Shown: positions 1 through 5,793 of the stretch, in pieces
Position numbering within the stretch: position 1 is the first letter of the stretch
Layout of the letters: every line of letters begins with the position of its first letter
From: Cytophagales bacterium
Lineage (GTDB): Bacteria; Bacteroidota; Bacteroidia; Cytophagales; Cytophagaceae
Assembly: GCA_025360235.1 (NCBI GenBank)
Contig: JANYCO010000611.1
Span: 1-5,954 of the forward strand
DNA length: 5,954 nucleotides
Direction: 5' to 3'
Made by a program: the position numbers and the translations under genes
Notes under the pieces: model-generated
What the model was told of the DNA's origin: nothing
What the model saw: the letters and a program-made list of their open reading frames with translations, nothing else
Databases searched by the model: none

Positions 1-31
1 TTTTATTCCTCTCCAAAATTTCCTATTTTTG
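1..31 (+). promoter_or_regulatory. Candidate Bacteroidota-type promoter for the menI-menF-MFS cluster
   Basis: TATTTTTG at 24-31 fits the TAnnTTTG -7 consensus of Bacteroidota sigma factors. A T-run at 1-4 sits 19 nt upstream, where the -33 TTTG would be expected, but lacks the final G. Transcription would begin around 36-40 and give a leader of about 15 nt before the ATG at 53, with no Shine-Dalgarno sequence. The region is T-rich, so a chance match is possible. An alternative is that the genes are read from an upstream cistron: two plus frames stay open from position 1 to stops at 44-46 and 51-53. Confidence 0.45.
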
Positions 32-52
32 TTCTTTACCAATTAAAAACTA

Positions 53-472
53 ATGCTAAATACAAATCTAACCGTTGCTGATCTCAATAAACTTTCTCCA
101 AATACTATTGCTGAACAAATCGGAATAGAATTTACAGAGTTTGGGAAAGATTTTATTTGTGCCAAAATGCCCGTAGATAAAAGAACACATCAACCAATGG
201 GAATGTTGCATGGTGGAGCTTCAGTAGTGCTTGCCGAAACTTTGGGTAGTGTTGGATCTTATTTGTGTGTGGACAGAACGAAACAATATTGCGTGGGGCT
301 GGAGATAAATGCCAACCATGTCAAAGGCATGAAAGAGGGCTATGTATTTGGGAAAGCAACACTTTTGCATCTGGGAAAAAAGACCCATATTTGGGATATA
401 AGAATTACAAATGAACAAGGTGAATTGGTTTGCGTAAGCAGATTAACCATAGCTGTGATAGATAAAAAATAA
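53..472 (+). CDS. menI: Hotdog-fold thioesterase, probable 1,4-dihydroxy-2-naphthoyl-CoA thioesterase (MenI/YdiI type)
   Basis: This 139-residue protein is a single-domain PaaI-type hotdog thioesterase. It would hydrolyse DHNA-CoA to DHNA and free CoA in the cytoplasm, the step before prenylation in menaquinone synthesis. Residues 45-65 carry the family signature around HGGASVVLAE, with Glu62 at the position of the catalytic glutamate of E. coli YdiI and His53-Gly-Gly at the active-site helix. The LEINANHV stretch at 83-90 and LHLG at 105-108 also match YdiI closely from memory, and the length is normal. ATG at 53 is the first start after an in-frame stop at 44-46. The next gene is an isochorismate synthase 1 nt away, which supports a menaquinone role over other PaaI-family substrates such as phenylacetyl-CoA. 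Family assignment is very secure; the exact substrate is inferred from similarity and context. Confidence 0.85.
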   Translation: MLNTNLTVADLNKLSPNTIAEQIGIEFTEFGKDFICAKMPVDKRTHQPMGMLHGGASVVLAETLGSVGSYLCVDRTKQYCVGLEINANHVKGMKEGYVFGKATLLHLGKKTHIWDIRITNEQGELVCVSRLTIAVIDKK

Positions 473-473
473 T

Positions 474-1691
474 ATGAACGATAAAGTGCAGTTGAAAGAT
501 TCAGAATTAGCAAACCATTCAGGGGAGGAAATAGTATTTTCTTTACTTGTTGCCGCATCCGAATTACAACTTTCTTATGCTTGCTGGAGATTACCAAAGT
601 CAACTGATTTTCAGGTGTTGGTTGACTTTTCAGAAATACCTGTGAGGAGAAAGGCGCAATTAGAAAAATCAGAACAGGGCTTTCTTGTACAACCTTTTTT
701 GCAGGAGAGTCAGGAAGATACATTGTTTTTGAAAGCGGATCTTTTGTTTTCTTCGAATGAAAAAGCATTTTCTATTGGTACAGATATAAATCCGCTTCTT
801 AAAGAATCTTTTTTTAGTAGATTTTATGAAAAACTAAAGTCAGGTAATACTGAAGTGGCGTTTCCTGATTTTGATAATACAACTTCATCAAAAAAAACGA
901 TTAGCAATTATACTGAGCTGGTAAGTCTTGGCAAGGAATCTATTTTAGAGAATAGATTTAAAAAAATAGTATTGGCTCGAAGTAAAGAAATGAACGTTTC
1001 TTCCGGATCAAAAATTACGACAATACTTCAAAAAATATCTAATGAATATCCTGCTGCTTTTGTTTCGCTAATTTATACAAAAGAAACAGGAGCATGGCTA
1101 ACGGCTACTCCTGAAATTCTTGCAAGTATTGATAAAGAAGGCATCTTCAGAACAATTGCATTGGCAGGTACTCAACTTTTAAAGGACGGAGAAAGTATTC
1201 AAAGAGCGGTATGGACGCAAAAGGAAATTGAAGAACAAGCATTGGTATCAAGATACATAATCAATTGTTTTAAAAAAATCCGACTCCGTGAATACGAAGA
1301 GAATGGTCCACGTACAGTACAGTCAGGAAATTTACTTCATCTTCGTACTGACTATTCTGTTAATACAAAAGAACTAAATTTTTCTGAATTGGGAACCGTA
1401 ATGTTAGAGTTGCTTCATCCCACTTCGGCAGTATGCGGAATGCCAAAAGAAGTGACATTGGAATTTATAAAAGAACACGAAGGTATGGACCGGAAATTGT
1501 TTTCTGGTTATTTAGGTCCGGTAAATATTAATGAGGAATCACATATATTCGTAAACCTGCGTTGCGCTAATTTATTTGCCAATAAAGTATTGTTATACGC
1601 AGGAGCAGGAGTGACGCAGGATTCCGAGCCAGAGAACGAATACAGAGAAACAGAATTAAAAATGGAAGCGGTAGGACGTTTTTTTAACTAA
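474..1691 (+). CDS. menF: Isochorismate synthase (MenF-type chorismate-binding enzyme)
   Basis: This 405-residue enzyme would convert chorismate to isochorismate with Mg2+, the entry step of menaquinone synthesis. The C-terminal two thirds is the chorismate-binding fold: FKKIVLAR at 162-169 (Lys164 is the likely general base, as in EntC/MenF), ATPEIL at 211-216 (Glu214 the likely acid), IALAGTQ at 228-234, EIEEQALVSR at 251-260, LLHPTSAVCGMPKE at 313-326, and the closing AGAGVTQDSEPENEYRETELK at 376-396, whose acidic residues include the expected metal ligands. The N-terminal ~140 residues are poorly conserved, as is usual. No glutamine amidotransferase partner is adjacent, arguing against anthranilate or aminodeoxychorismate synthase. 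A siderophore (EntC/DhbC) role is possible, but the MenI neighbour favours menaquinone. Only 1 nt separates it from the preceding stop codon, so co-transcription and coupled translation are likely. Confidence 0.88.
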   Translation: MNDKVQLKDSELANHSGEEIVFSLLVAASELQLSYACWRLPKSTDFQVLVDFSEIPVRRKAQLEKSEQGFLVQPFLQESQEDTLFLKADLLFSSNEKAFSIGTDINPLLKESFFSRFYEKLKSGNTEVAFPDFDNTTSSKKTISNYTELVSLGKESILENRFKKIVLARSKEMNVSSGSKITTILQKISNEYPAAFVSLIYTKETGAWLTATPEILASIDKEGIFRTIALAGTQLLKDGESIQRAVWTQKEIEEQALVSRYIINCFKKIRLREYEENGPRTVQSGNLLHLRTDYSVNTKELNFSELGTVMLELLHPTSAVCGMPKEVTLEFIKEHEGMDRKLFSGYLGPVNINEESHIFVNLRCANLFANKVLLYAGAGVTQDSEPENEYRETELKMEAVGRFFN

Positions 1692-1695
1692 CGAC

Positions 1696-2997
1696 ATGGA
1701 AAAAAACAACAAAAAAACGATCAACGCCTGGTGCATGTACGATTGGGCGAATTCGGTTTTTTCGCTTACCATTACTACCGCAATTTTCCCGGATTATTTT
1801 CTTGGGATCACCAATAATCCTGTAAAATTCCTTTCTTTTAGTATGGATAATGATGTACTGATGAGTTATATCGTTTCTGCTTCTTTTTTATTCGTTGCCT
1901 TTCTAAGCCCATTCCTTACTTCTATCGCAGATTATTCCGGTAGAAAGAAATTGTTTATGCAAATCTTCTGCTATATAGGTTCATTGGCATGTGTGAGTTT
2001 GTATTTCTTCAAACCCGAAGCAGGTGATCAATTTGTGGTGGATACTGCTTTGTTCATTGGTGTCTTTTCATTTTTCTTTGGATTGGTGGGTTATAGTGGA
2101 AGTATTGTTTTTTACAATTCATTTCTTCCTGAAATAACGGATGAAGAAAATTTTGATAAAGTGAGTGCTAAAGGATTTTCTTTGGGATATATAGGAAGTG
2201 TATTGTTGCTGGTAGTTAATCTGGTGATGGTATTGAGTGTTTCTAAAGAAAATCAAGGAGAGGCTGCGAGAATCTCATTTATTACAGTAGGTGTCTGGTG
2301 GTTCCTTTTTTCACAGTACACCTTCTTAAATCTCCCGAAATATTCCACTGCAGTTAGGGGTGAAGGCAACTGGATTTTCAACGGGTTAAAAGAATTGAAA
2401 AAAGTATTTATAGAAGTGCAAAAACAGAAGTTGTTAAAAACCTTCCTTCTTTCCTTTTTCTTCTACAATATGGGCGTTCAAACGGTAATGTACCTCGCTC
2501 CTTTATTTGCAAAAAAAGAAATGGAGATGGAATCGGCTAATCTTATTATTACAATTCTAATTATTCAGTTAGTAGCTATTGCAGGTGCTATGTTTTTCAA
2601 CTTCACTTCTTCAAAAGTGGGAAATGTTAAAGCACTTTTACTAGGAATATCGATATGGGTGCTGGTTTGTGGAACTGCTTATTTTGTTCAAAAGGGGATA
2701 GGTTTTTATATTCTTGCAGCAATGATTGGTTTTGTAATGGGAGGCATTCAATCTTTATCAAGATCTACTTATTCTAAATTAATACCTCAAAATACGACCG
2801 ATAACGCTTCGTATTTTAGCTTTTATGACGTTGCAGACAAACTATCTACTGTATTAGGTACGTTTATGTTTGGATTTGTAAAACAAATGACCGGCTCTAT
2901 GCGAAATAGTGTGCTGGTCATTGCAGTACTTTTTGTGATTGGTGGTATTATAATCTCTTTTATCCCTTCTAAAAAAATATATTCGGATAATTCTTAA
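1696..2997 (+). CDS. MFS transporter of the UMF1 / Atg22-like family, substrate unknown
   Basis: This 433-residue inner-membrane protein has about 12 hydrophobic segments. It opens with the UMF1-type signature AWCMYDWANSVFSLTITTAIFP (from residue 11), followed by a loop resembling MFS motif A, ADYSGRKK at 78-85. A second family block, SLSRSTYSKLIP at 353-364 with FSFYDVADKLSTVLG at 374-388, is typical of the Atg22-like branch. The central hydrophilic stretch near 215-245 separates the two six-helix halves. Length is normal for bacterial members and no key block is missing. Eukaryotic Atg22 exports amino acids from vacuoles; bacterial substrates are largely undefined, so none is assigned. The start is 4 nt after the menF stop, so it is probably the third cistron of the same operon, but a menaquinone-related function would be speculation. 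Its stop codon overlaps that of the convergent lipoprotein gene. Confidence 0.85.
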   Translation: MEKNNKKTINAWCMYDWANSVFSLTITTAIFPDYFLGITNNPVKFLSFSMDNDVLMSYIVSASFLFVAFLSPFLTSIADYSGRKKLFMQIFCYIGSLACVSLYFFKPEAGDQFVVDTALFIGVFSFFFGLVGYSGSIVFYNSFLPEITDEENFDKVSAKGFSLGYIGSVLLLVVNLVMVLSVSKENQGEAARISFITVGVWWFLFSQYTFLNLPKYSTAVRGEGNWIFNGLKELKKVFIEVQKQKLLKTFLLSFFFYNMGVQTVMYLAPLFAKKEMEMESANLIITILIIQLVAIAGAMFFNFTSSKVGNVKALLLGISIWVLVCGTAYFVQKGIGFYILAAMIGFVMGGIQSLSRSTYSKLIPQNTTDNASYFSFYDVADKLSTVLGTFMFGFVKQMTGSMRNSVLVIAVLFVIGGIIISFIPSKKIYSDNS

Positions 2998-3266
2998 TAG
3001 AAAGTAAATGTTCTGGTATTACCAGCATTTCCTTTCGCTTTGTTTTTATTCAAAGCATTCAAATGCTCGTTAAGCTGAGCTTTTGATTTTTCATTAGCTT
3101 TCTGATTTGCTTTTTTATTCGACTCATTAGTGTCGATTATTTTTTTCGCTTGTTTAGCGTGAAAACCTCTCTGTTCTTCTTTGTCTACTTTACTAAGTTT
3201 ATAAGCATTGCTGCTGCAACTTGAGATAAAACCTACTAAAACCGCTAAAATCAATACCTTTCTCAT
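2994..3266 (-). CDS. Small Lys/Asn-rich putative lipoprotein, function unknown
   Basis: This 90-residue protein begins with a type II signal peptide: MRK, a hydrophobic core (VLILAVLVGF), then lipobox ISSC with Cys17 as the lipidated residue. No aspartate follows the cysteine, so inner-membrane retention by an Asp+2 rule is not indicated. The mature part is strongly hydrophilic. Residues 37-78 are dominated by Lys, Asn, Ala and Gln with almost no large hydrophobics, giving a likely extended charged helix. It ends in TRTFTFY, an aromatic C-terminus. I do not recognise a named family; small basic lipoproteins of this style are common in Bacteroidota and are generally uncharacterised. The start is supported by the signal peptide beginning at this Met and by an unusually strong upstream AGGAGG. 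The gene is convergent with the transporter gene, their stop codons overlapping, and lies downstream of ttcA on the same strand. Confidence 0.8.
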   Translation of the reverse strand: MRKVLILAVLVGFISSCSSNAYKLSKVDKEEQRGFHAKQAKKIIDTNESNKKANQKANEKSKAQLNEHLNALNKNKAKGNAGNTRTFTFY

Positions 3267-3276
3267 TTTTCTATAT

Positions 3277-3282
3277 CCTCCT
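3277..3282 (-). promoter_or_regulatory. Strong Shine-Dalgarno sequence (AGGAGG) for the small lipoprotein gene
   Basis: Read on the minus strand, AGGAGG occupies 3282-3277, with 10 nt between it and the ATG at 3266. The other genes here lack such a site, as is usual in Bacteroidota. A CTCAGG that overlaps its first three bases (3285-3280) can pair perfectly with CCTGAG 22 nt upstream (plus positions 3308-3313), so part of the site could be masked in the leader. Confidence 0.6.
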
Positions 3283-3317
3283 GAGGGTTTTTACGGGTTA
3301 TTTCCTTCTCAGGTTAC

Positions 3318-3349
3318 AAAAAAAATGAAAAAAGCTTCGTTTTTAGCTT
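3318..3349 (-). terminator. Weak candidate intrinsic terminator after ttcA
   Basis: Just downstream of the ttcA stop, the minus strand reads AAGCT, an 8-nt loop, then AGCTT (plus positions 3345-3349 and 3332-3336), followed by T-rich DNA reaching 3318 in two runs. The stem is only 5 bp and AT-rich, so termination may be leaky and the lipoprotein gene could be partly co-transcribed with ttcA. Confidence 0.35.
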
Positions 3350-3351
3350 AT

Positions 3352-4167
3352 CTAGGTATTTATTACATCCTTTAGATGGATGAAATCATGAAGGTTCTTA
3401 TCCATTAAATGGGAAGGGTGGACATTTTGGAGGGAAGTAAAAATGATTTCGCTTCTGTTTGGGTGTAAAGCATCCCAGTCCTGAAGCATTTTTTTAATCA
3501 CCTTACGCTGCATATTGGGTTGTGAACCACATAGGTTGCAAGGGATTATTGGGAATTTTCTTAAAACAGAATAGCGTTCAATATCTTTTTCTCTACAAAA
3601 GGACAAAGGGCGAATGACAATATGTTCACCATTATCTGTTTTGTATTTAGGAGGCATGGCTTCCAGTTTGCCGGCAAAGAGCATGTTAAGGAAGAATGTT
3701 TCCAGGATATCGTCTTTATGATGGCCAAGGGCTAGTTTAGTGATGCCAAGTTCTGTAGCTACTCCGTATAATGTACCTCTGCGCATACGTGAACAAAGGC
3801 TACACATGGTCTTACCTTCAGGAACATGTTCTTTTACTATACTGTAGGTATCTCTTTCTATTATTTTATAATCTACCCCCAGCTCTTTCAGATAAGCAGG
3901 AAGAATTTCTTCAGGATAATCAGGTTGTTTTTGATCAAGGTTTACTGCAATGATATCAAAATGAAAAGGCGCTTTCTTTTGTGCATATAGCATCATGTCA
4001 AGCATGGTATAACTATCTTTTCCTCCAGACACACATACCATTACTTTATCTCCTTCTGCCAAAAGCTGGTAATTACCCATCAATTCACCAACCTGATGAC
4101 GGAGACGCATTACCAGTTTGTAGTCTTCGGGATTCAGTTTACTTAGGAATATTTCATCGGATAACAT
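3352..4167 (-). CDS. ttcA: tRNA 2-thiocytidine(32) biosynthesis protein TtcA
   Basis: From the preferred start this is a 271-residue cytoplasmic enzyme that thiolates C32 in the anticodon loop of certain tRNAs, using ATP and a [4Fe-4S] cluster. The adenylating PP-loop SGGKDS is at 47-52. CSLCSRMRRG at 122-131 supplies Cys122 and Cys125, and PCNLCGSQPN at 209-218 supplies Cys210 and Cys213; these match the cluster and catalytic cysteine pattern of E. coli TtcA. VNLDQKQP at 75-82 and LGHHKDDILET at 147-157 are also typical of TtcA rather than TilS or the TtuA/Ncs6 branch. An upstream in-frame ATG at 4242 would add 25 residues (with FPAVSFIFFHYLC), but that stretch spans the likely promoter box and has no counterpart in the family, so ATG at 4167 is chosen. 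The N-terminal MLSDEIFLSKLNPEDYKL begins just before the conserved domain. The stop is TAG. Confidence 0.93.
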   Translation of the reverse strand: MLSDEIFLSKLNPEDYKLVMRLRHQVGELMGNYQLLAEGDKVMVCVSGGKDSYTMLDMMLYAQKKAPFHFDIIAVNLDQKQPDYPEEILPAYLKELGVDYKIIERDTYSIVKEHVPEGKTMCSLCSRMRRGTLYGVATELGITKLALGHHKDDILETFFLNMLFAGKLEAMPPKYKTDNGEHIVIRPLSFCREKDIERYSVLRKFPIIPCNLCGSQPNMQRKVIKKMLQDWDALHPNRSEIIFTSLQNVHPSHLMDKNLHDFIHLKDVINT

Positions 4168-4171
4168 GGTG

Positions 4172-4179
4172 CAAAGATA
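4172..4179 (-). promoter_or_regulatory. -7 box (TATCTTTG) of ttcA, implying a nearly leaderless mRNA
   Basis: On the minus strand the sequence reads TATCTTTG-CACC-ATG, so a perfect TAnnTTTG box ends only 4 nt before the chosen ttcA start. Transcription would begin at or within a few bases of the ATG. No clear -33 TTTG was found; TTAG about 16 nt upstream is the nearest candidate. The box falls inside the 25-residue upstream extension of the reading frame, which argues that the extension is not translated. Confidence 0.6.
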
Positions 4180-4242
4180 ATGAAAAAAGATAAAACTAAC
4201 AGCAGGGAATAGACTTAGACGATAGCTTTGGAAACAAATCAC

Positions 4243-4250
4243 TACCTTTG
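4243..4250 (+). promoter_or_regulatory. -7 box (TACCTTTG) for the divergent DEAD-box-like gene
   Basis: TACCTTTG followed by CAC is a perfect TAnnTTTG box 30 nt before the GTG start at 4281, giving a leader of roughly 25 nt without a Shine-Dalgarno sequence. The expected -33 TTTG is not at the usual spacing: the nearest TTTG (4227-4230) is only 12 nt upstream. Together with the ttcA box, this makes 4168-4280 a compact divergent promoter region. Confidence 0.55.
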
Positions 4251-4280
4251 CACATAATTTACTTCTAATTCATTGAACAC

Positions 4281-5519
4281 GTGTCGCTCGAAAATTTAAA
4301 ATTAAGTAAGCAATTGTTAACGGCAATGTTGGATGCCGGTTACTTAAGTCCAAAGGAAATTCAATCCAAAACTATTTCCAGAATGGTTGGCGGACAAAAT
4401 ATTATTGGTGTCGGTCCGGAAGGTTGTGGCAAAACTACAGCGTATGTTTTATCTGTATTAATGCGTTTAAGAGAACATGTGGAAGGTGCTCCCAGGGCAT
4501 TAATTCTAGTACCCACAAAAGAAAAGGTAACAGCGCTAACAGCATTATTTAAATGGCTGGGCAAACATACCGGAATCAGAATTAGTTGTCTCACCTCTGG
4601 TCTTATGGGTGATCATTATTTGGAAACAATTGAAGATGGTCTTGCAGACATAGTAATTGGTACACCTGATAAAATAAATGCGTTGTATATTAAATCAACG
4701 TTGAACCTAAGATCTTTGATGGCCTTTGTTGTAGACGATGCTGAACTGATTTTTAAGCTAAATCTTCAGGCGCCAGTCTATAATCTCTCTGAAGGGATTC
4801 CAAAATGTCAGCGGTTGGTTTTTACGGAAGTGGTAAATGAAAAATTGAACAAATTGACAGAACAGCTTATGCCTAATGCGTCACTGGTCGAGGTTCAAGA
4901 CATCATGGACCCTAATCCGGAAACTATTAATATGATTTTATATAAGGTTCCCAACTATAAAACCAAATTGAATTTACTCGAGCTTATGTTGCGCGACAGT
5001 AAAGTGTTTGCAAAGGTTGTTGTCTTTGTAAATACACGAGATACTGCTGAAACATTATACAATAATCTTAAAAAAAGAATAGGTAATACTATTGGAATTT
5101 TGAATCATGGTTCTTACAACAGTGCGTTTGATTCATTAGAAGAGGCAAAACAATCTTCTTCAACCCGAATAATAATTTTGAGCAGCGAAGATCAACCTTC
5201 TTTTAATCTTACAAGTATCCCGTATATTTTTCATATGGAAATTCCATCCGAAAAAGAAATTTTTATAACTCGTATAAAAAAAATAAGTAACGAAAATACA
5301 GCCGTTTCGATCACTTTTGCAACCAACGTAGAACTAGACCAGGTAAAGAAGATAGAACAGTTGACCAGCAAAAAAATGCAAGTAGAAAACCTCCCTTCTG
5401 ATTTGCTATTAGAGGTAAATCCGAAAAAAAAAATTAGCACAGACGAAGAAACTATAAGTACTTCAACTACTAAAGATACACCTTCAAAAAACGAAGACTG
5501 GAATTGGAAAATAAAATAA
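4281..5519 (+). CDS. Divergent DEAD-box-family protein with eroded helicase motifs
   Basis: This 412-residue protein has two RecA-like domains in DEAD-box order, but many motifs are altered. Kept: a Q-motif-like start (LENLKLSK with GYLSPKEIQ at 20-28), the P-loop GPEGCGKT at 45-52, PTKE (motif Ia) at 78-81, TPDK (for TPGR) at 128-131, and VVFVNT (motif IV) at 247-252. Lost or changed: motif II is DDAE at 152-155 instead of DEAD, motif III SAT is TEV at 182-184, motif V is unrecognisable near 300-312, and motif VI HRxGRxxR becomes TRIKKISN at 330-337, keeping only the first Arg, with Lys at the second and Asn at the third. ATP binding is plausible; normal hydrolysis and RNA unwinding are doubtful (inference). 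Residues 385-412 form a Ser/Thr/Lys/Asp-rich tail ending WNWKIK. GTG at 4281 is chosen because it restores the N-terminal Q-motif region; an in-frame stop at 4266-4268 leaves no ATG upstream. The long intact frame argues against a decaying pseudogene. Confidence 0.8.
   Translation: MSLENLKLSKQLLTAMLDAGYLSPKEIQSKTISRMVGGQNIIGVGPEGCGKTTAYVLSVLMRLREHVEGAPRALILVPTKEKVTALTALFKWLGKHTGIRISCLTSGLMGDHYLETIEDGLADIVIGTPDKINALYIKSTLNLRSLMAFVVDDAELIFKLNLQAPVYNLSEGIPKCQRLVFTEVVNEKLNKLTEQLMPNASLVEVQDIMDPNPETINMILYKVPNYKTKLNLLELMLRDSKVFAKVVVFVNTRDTAETLYNNLKKRIGNTIGILNHGSYNSAFDSLEEAKQSSSTRIIILSSEDQPSFNLTSIPYIFHMEIPSEKEIFITRIKKISNENTAVSITFATNVELDQVKKIEQLTSKKMQVENLPSDLLLEVNPKKKISTDEETISTSTTKDTPSKNEDWNWKIK
5424..5433 (+). 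repeat. A10 homopolymer inside the DEAD-box-like gene
   Basis: Ten consecutive A bases encode Lys382-384 and the first base of Ile385, at the junction between the second RecA-like domain and the Ser/Thr-rich tail. One extra A gives Lys-Lys-Lys-Asn then TAG; one fewer gives a seven-residue ending (LAQTKKL) then TAA. Either change would remove the 28-residue tail and leave the core intact. Confidence 0.9.
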
Positions 5520-5545
5520 TTTTTCACTAACAGTGCGCAGCACCA

Positions 5546-5576
5546 AATCCGAGTAATCCAATAATCCGCAAAATCC
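5546..5576. repeat. Four AATCC motifs at 8-9 nt spacing
   Basis: AATCC begins at 5546, 5555, 5563 and 5572 in the intergenic region just after the DEAD-box-like gene; three of the four continue with G. The spacing is 9, 8 and 9 nt. It resembles short degenerate AATCCG-type intergenic repeats that I recall from Bacteroidota genomes, though that comparison is from memory. No function is assigned. Confidence 0.5.
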
Positions 5577-5581
5577 GTTAT

Positions 5582-5629
5582 AAAAAAAACCGGGAGAAAT
5601 ACAGAGGGCTCTGTACTATCTTCTCCCGG
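5582..5629 (-). terminator. Leftward intrinsic-terminator-like hairpin (copy 1)
   Basis: Read on the minus strand, a 9-bp GC-rich stem (CCGGGAGAA at 5590-5598 pairing with TTCTCCCGG at 5621-5629), topped by a second stem, is followed at once by eight T residues (plus A-run 5582-5589). That is the form of a rho-independent terminator for transcription coming from the right. On the plus strand no U-run follows the stem, so it would not be a classic terminator for the DEAD-box-like gene. Confidence 0.55.
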
Positions 5630-5650
5630 ATCTCTCAACCAGCTATGGAA
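5586..5650. repeat. Hairpin element, copy 1 of 2
   Basis: This ~65 nt unit recurs 112 bp downstream. It consists of AAAA, an outer stem (5590-5598 with 5621-5629), an inner palindrome TACAGAG-GG-CTCTGTA (5600-5615), and a conserved flank CTCTCAACCAGCTATGGAA (5632-5650). The bases outside the unit differ between the copies, so conservation is confined to the structured core and its flank. This pattern suits a dispersed structured repeat or a small RNA unit. I do not recognise a named RNA family. Confidence 0.8.
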
Positions 5651-5697
5651 CTTTAAATGTCTTTCATTCTTAATAACGATTTTTCATAGCTTGAAAT

Positions 5698-5759
5698 AAA
5701 ACCGGGAGAGTACAGAGGGCTCTGTACTTTTCTCCCGGAACTCTCAACCAGCTATGGAA
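5698..5759. repeat. Hairpin element, copy 2 of 2
   Basis: The second copy has the outer stem CCGGGAGA (5702-5709) with TCTCCCGG (5731-5738), and an inner palindrome one base pair longer than in copy 1, GTACAGAG-GG-CTCTGTAC (5710-5727). The flank CTCTCAACCAGCTATGGAA (5741-5759) is identical. Differences from copy 1 are a few substitutions and short indels in the unpaired bulge between the stems and one base after the outer stem, so pairing is preserved. Read leftward, it ends in TTTTATTT, a weaker U-tract than that of copy 1. Confidence 0.8.
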
Positions 5760-5793
5760 AACCGTTAATATTAACTACCCGACTTTTAAAGAA

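Noticed and set aside
1..53. C-terminal end of an upstream gene (open frames ending at 44-46 or at the TAATG junction 51-55)
   Set aside because: Two frames are equally open over too short a stretch to choose, and a TAnnTTTG box there supports an intergenic promoter instead.
340..768. A 142-codon minus-strand open frame
   Set aside because: It is antisense to menI and menF, which are clear real genes; its product shows no recognisable motif.
3771..4193. Two short plus-strand open frames inside ttcA
   Set aside because: They are antisense to the conserved ttcA coding region and lack any domain or promoter support.
4168..4242. A 25-residue N-terminal extension of TtcA (from ATG at 4242)
   Set aside because: It spans the TATCTTTG box directly before the preferred ATG, has no counterpart in TtcA proteins I know, and looks like chance open frame.
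5525..5535. CACT-AAC-AGTG hairpin as a terminator of the DEAD-box-like gene
   Set aside because: The stem is only 4 bp with a 3-nt loop and no T-run follows.
5231..5638. A 135-codon minus-strand open frame
   Set aside because: It is mostly antisense to the 3' end of the DEAD-box-like gene, runs through the hairpin repeat, and has low-complexity hydrophobic/Ser-rich content with no domain.
5630..5650. tRNA-like D-arm appearance of the minus-strand text AGCTGGTTGAGAG
   Set aside because: No acceptor stem, T-arm or anticodon arm follows in a tRNA arrangement; the adjacent structure is a terminator-like hairpin.
5586..5759. CRISPR-like repeat array
   Set aside because: There are only two copies, of ~63 nt with strong internal palindromes and a 47-nt gap, and no cas genes in the window.
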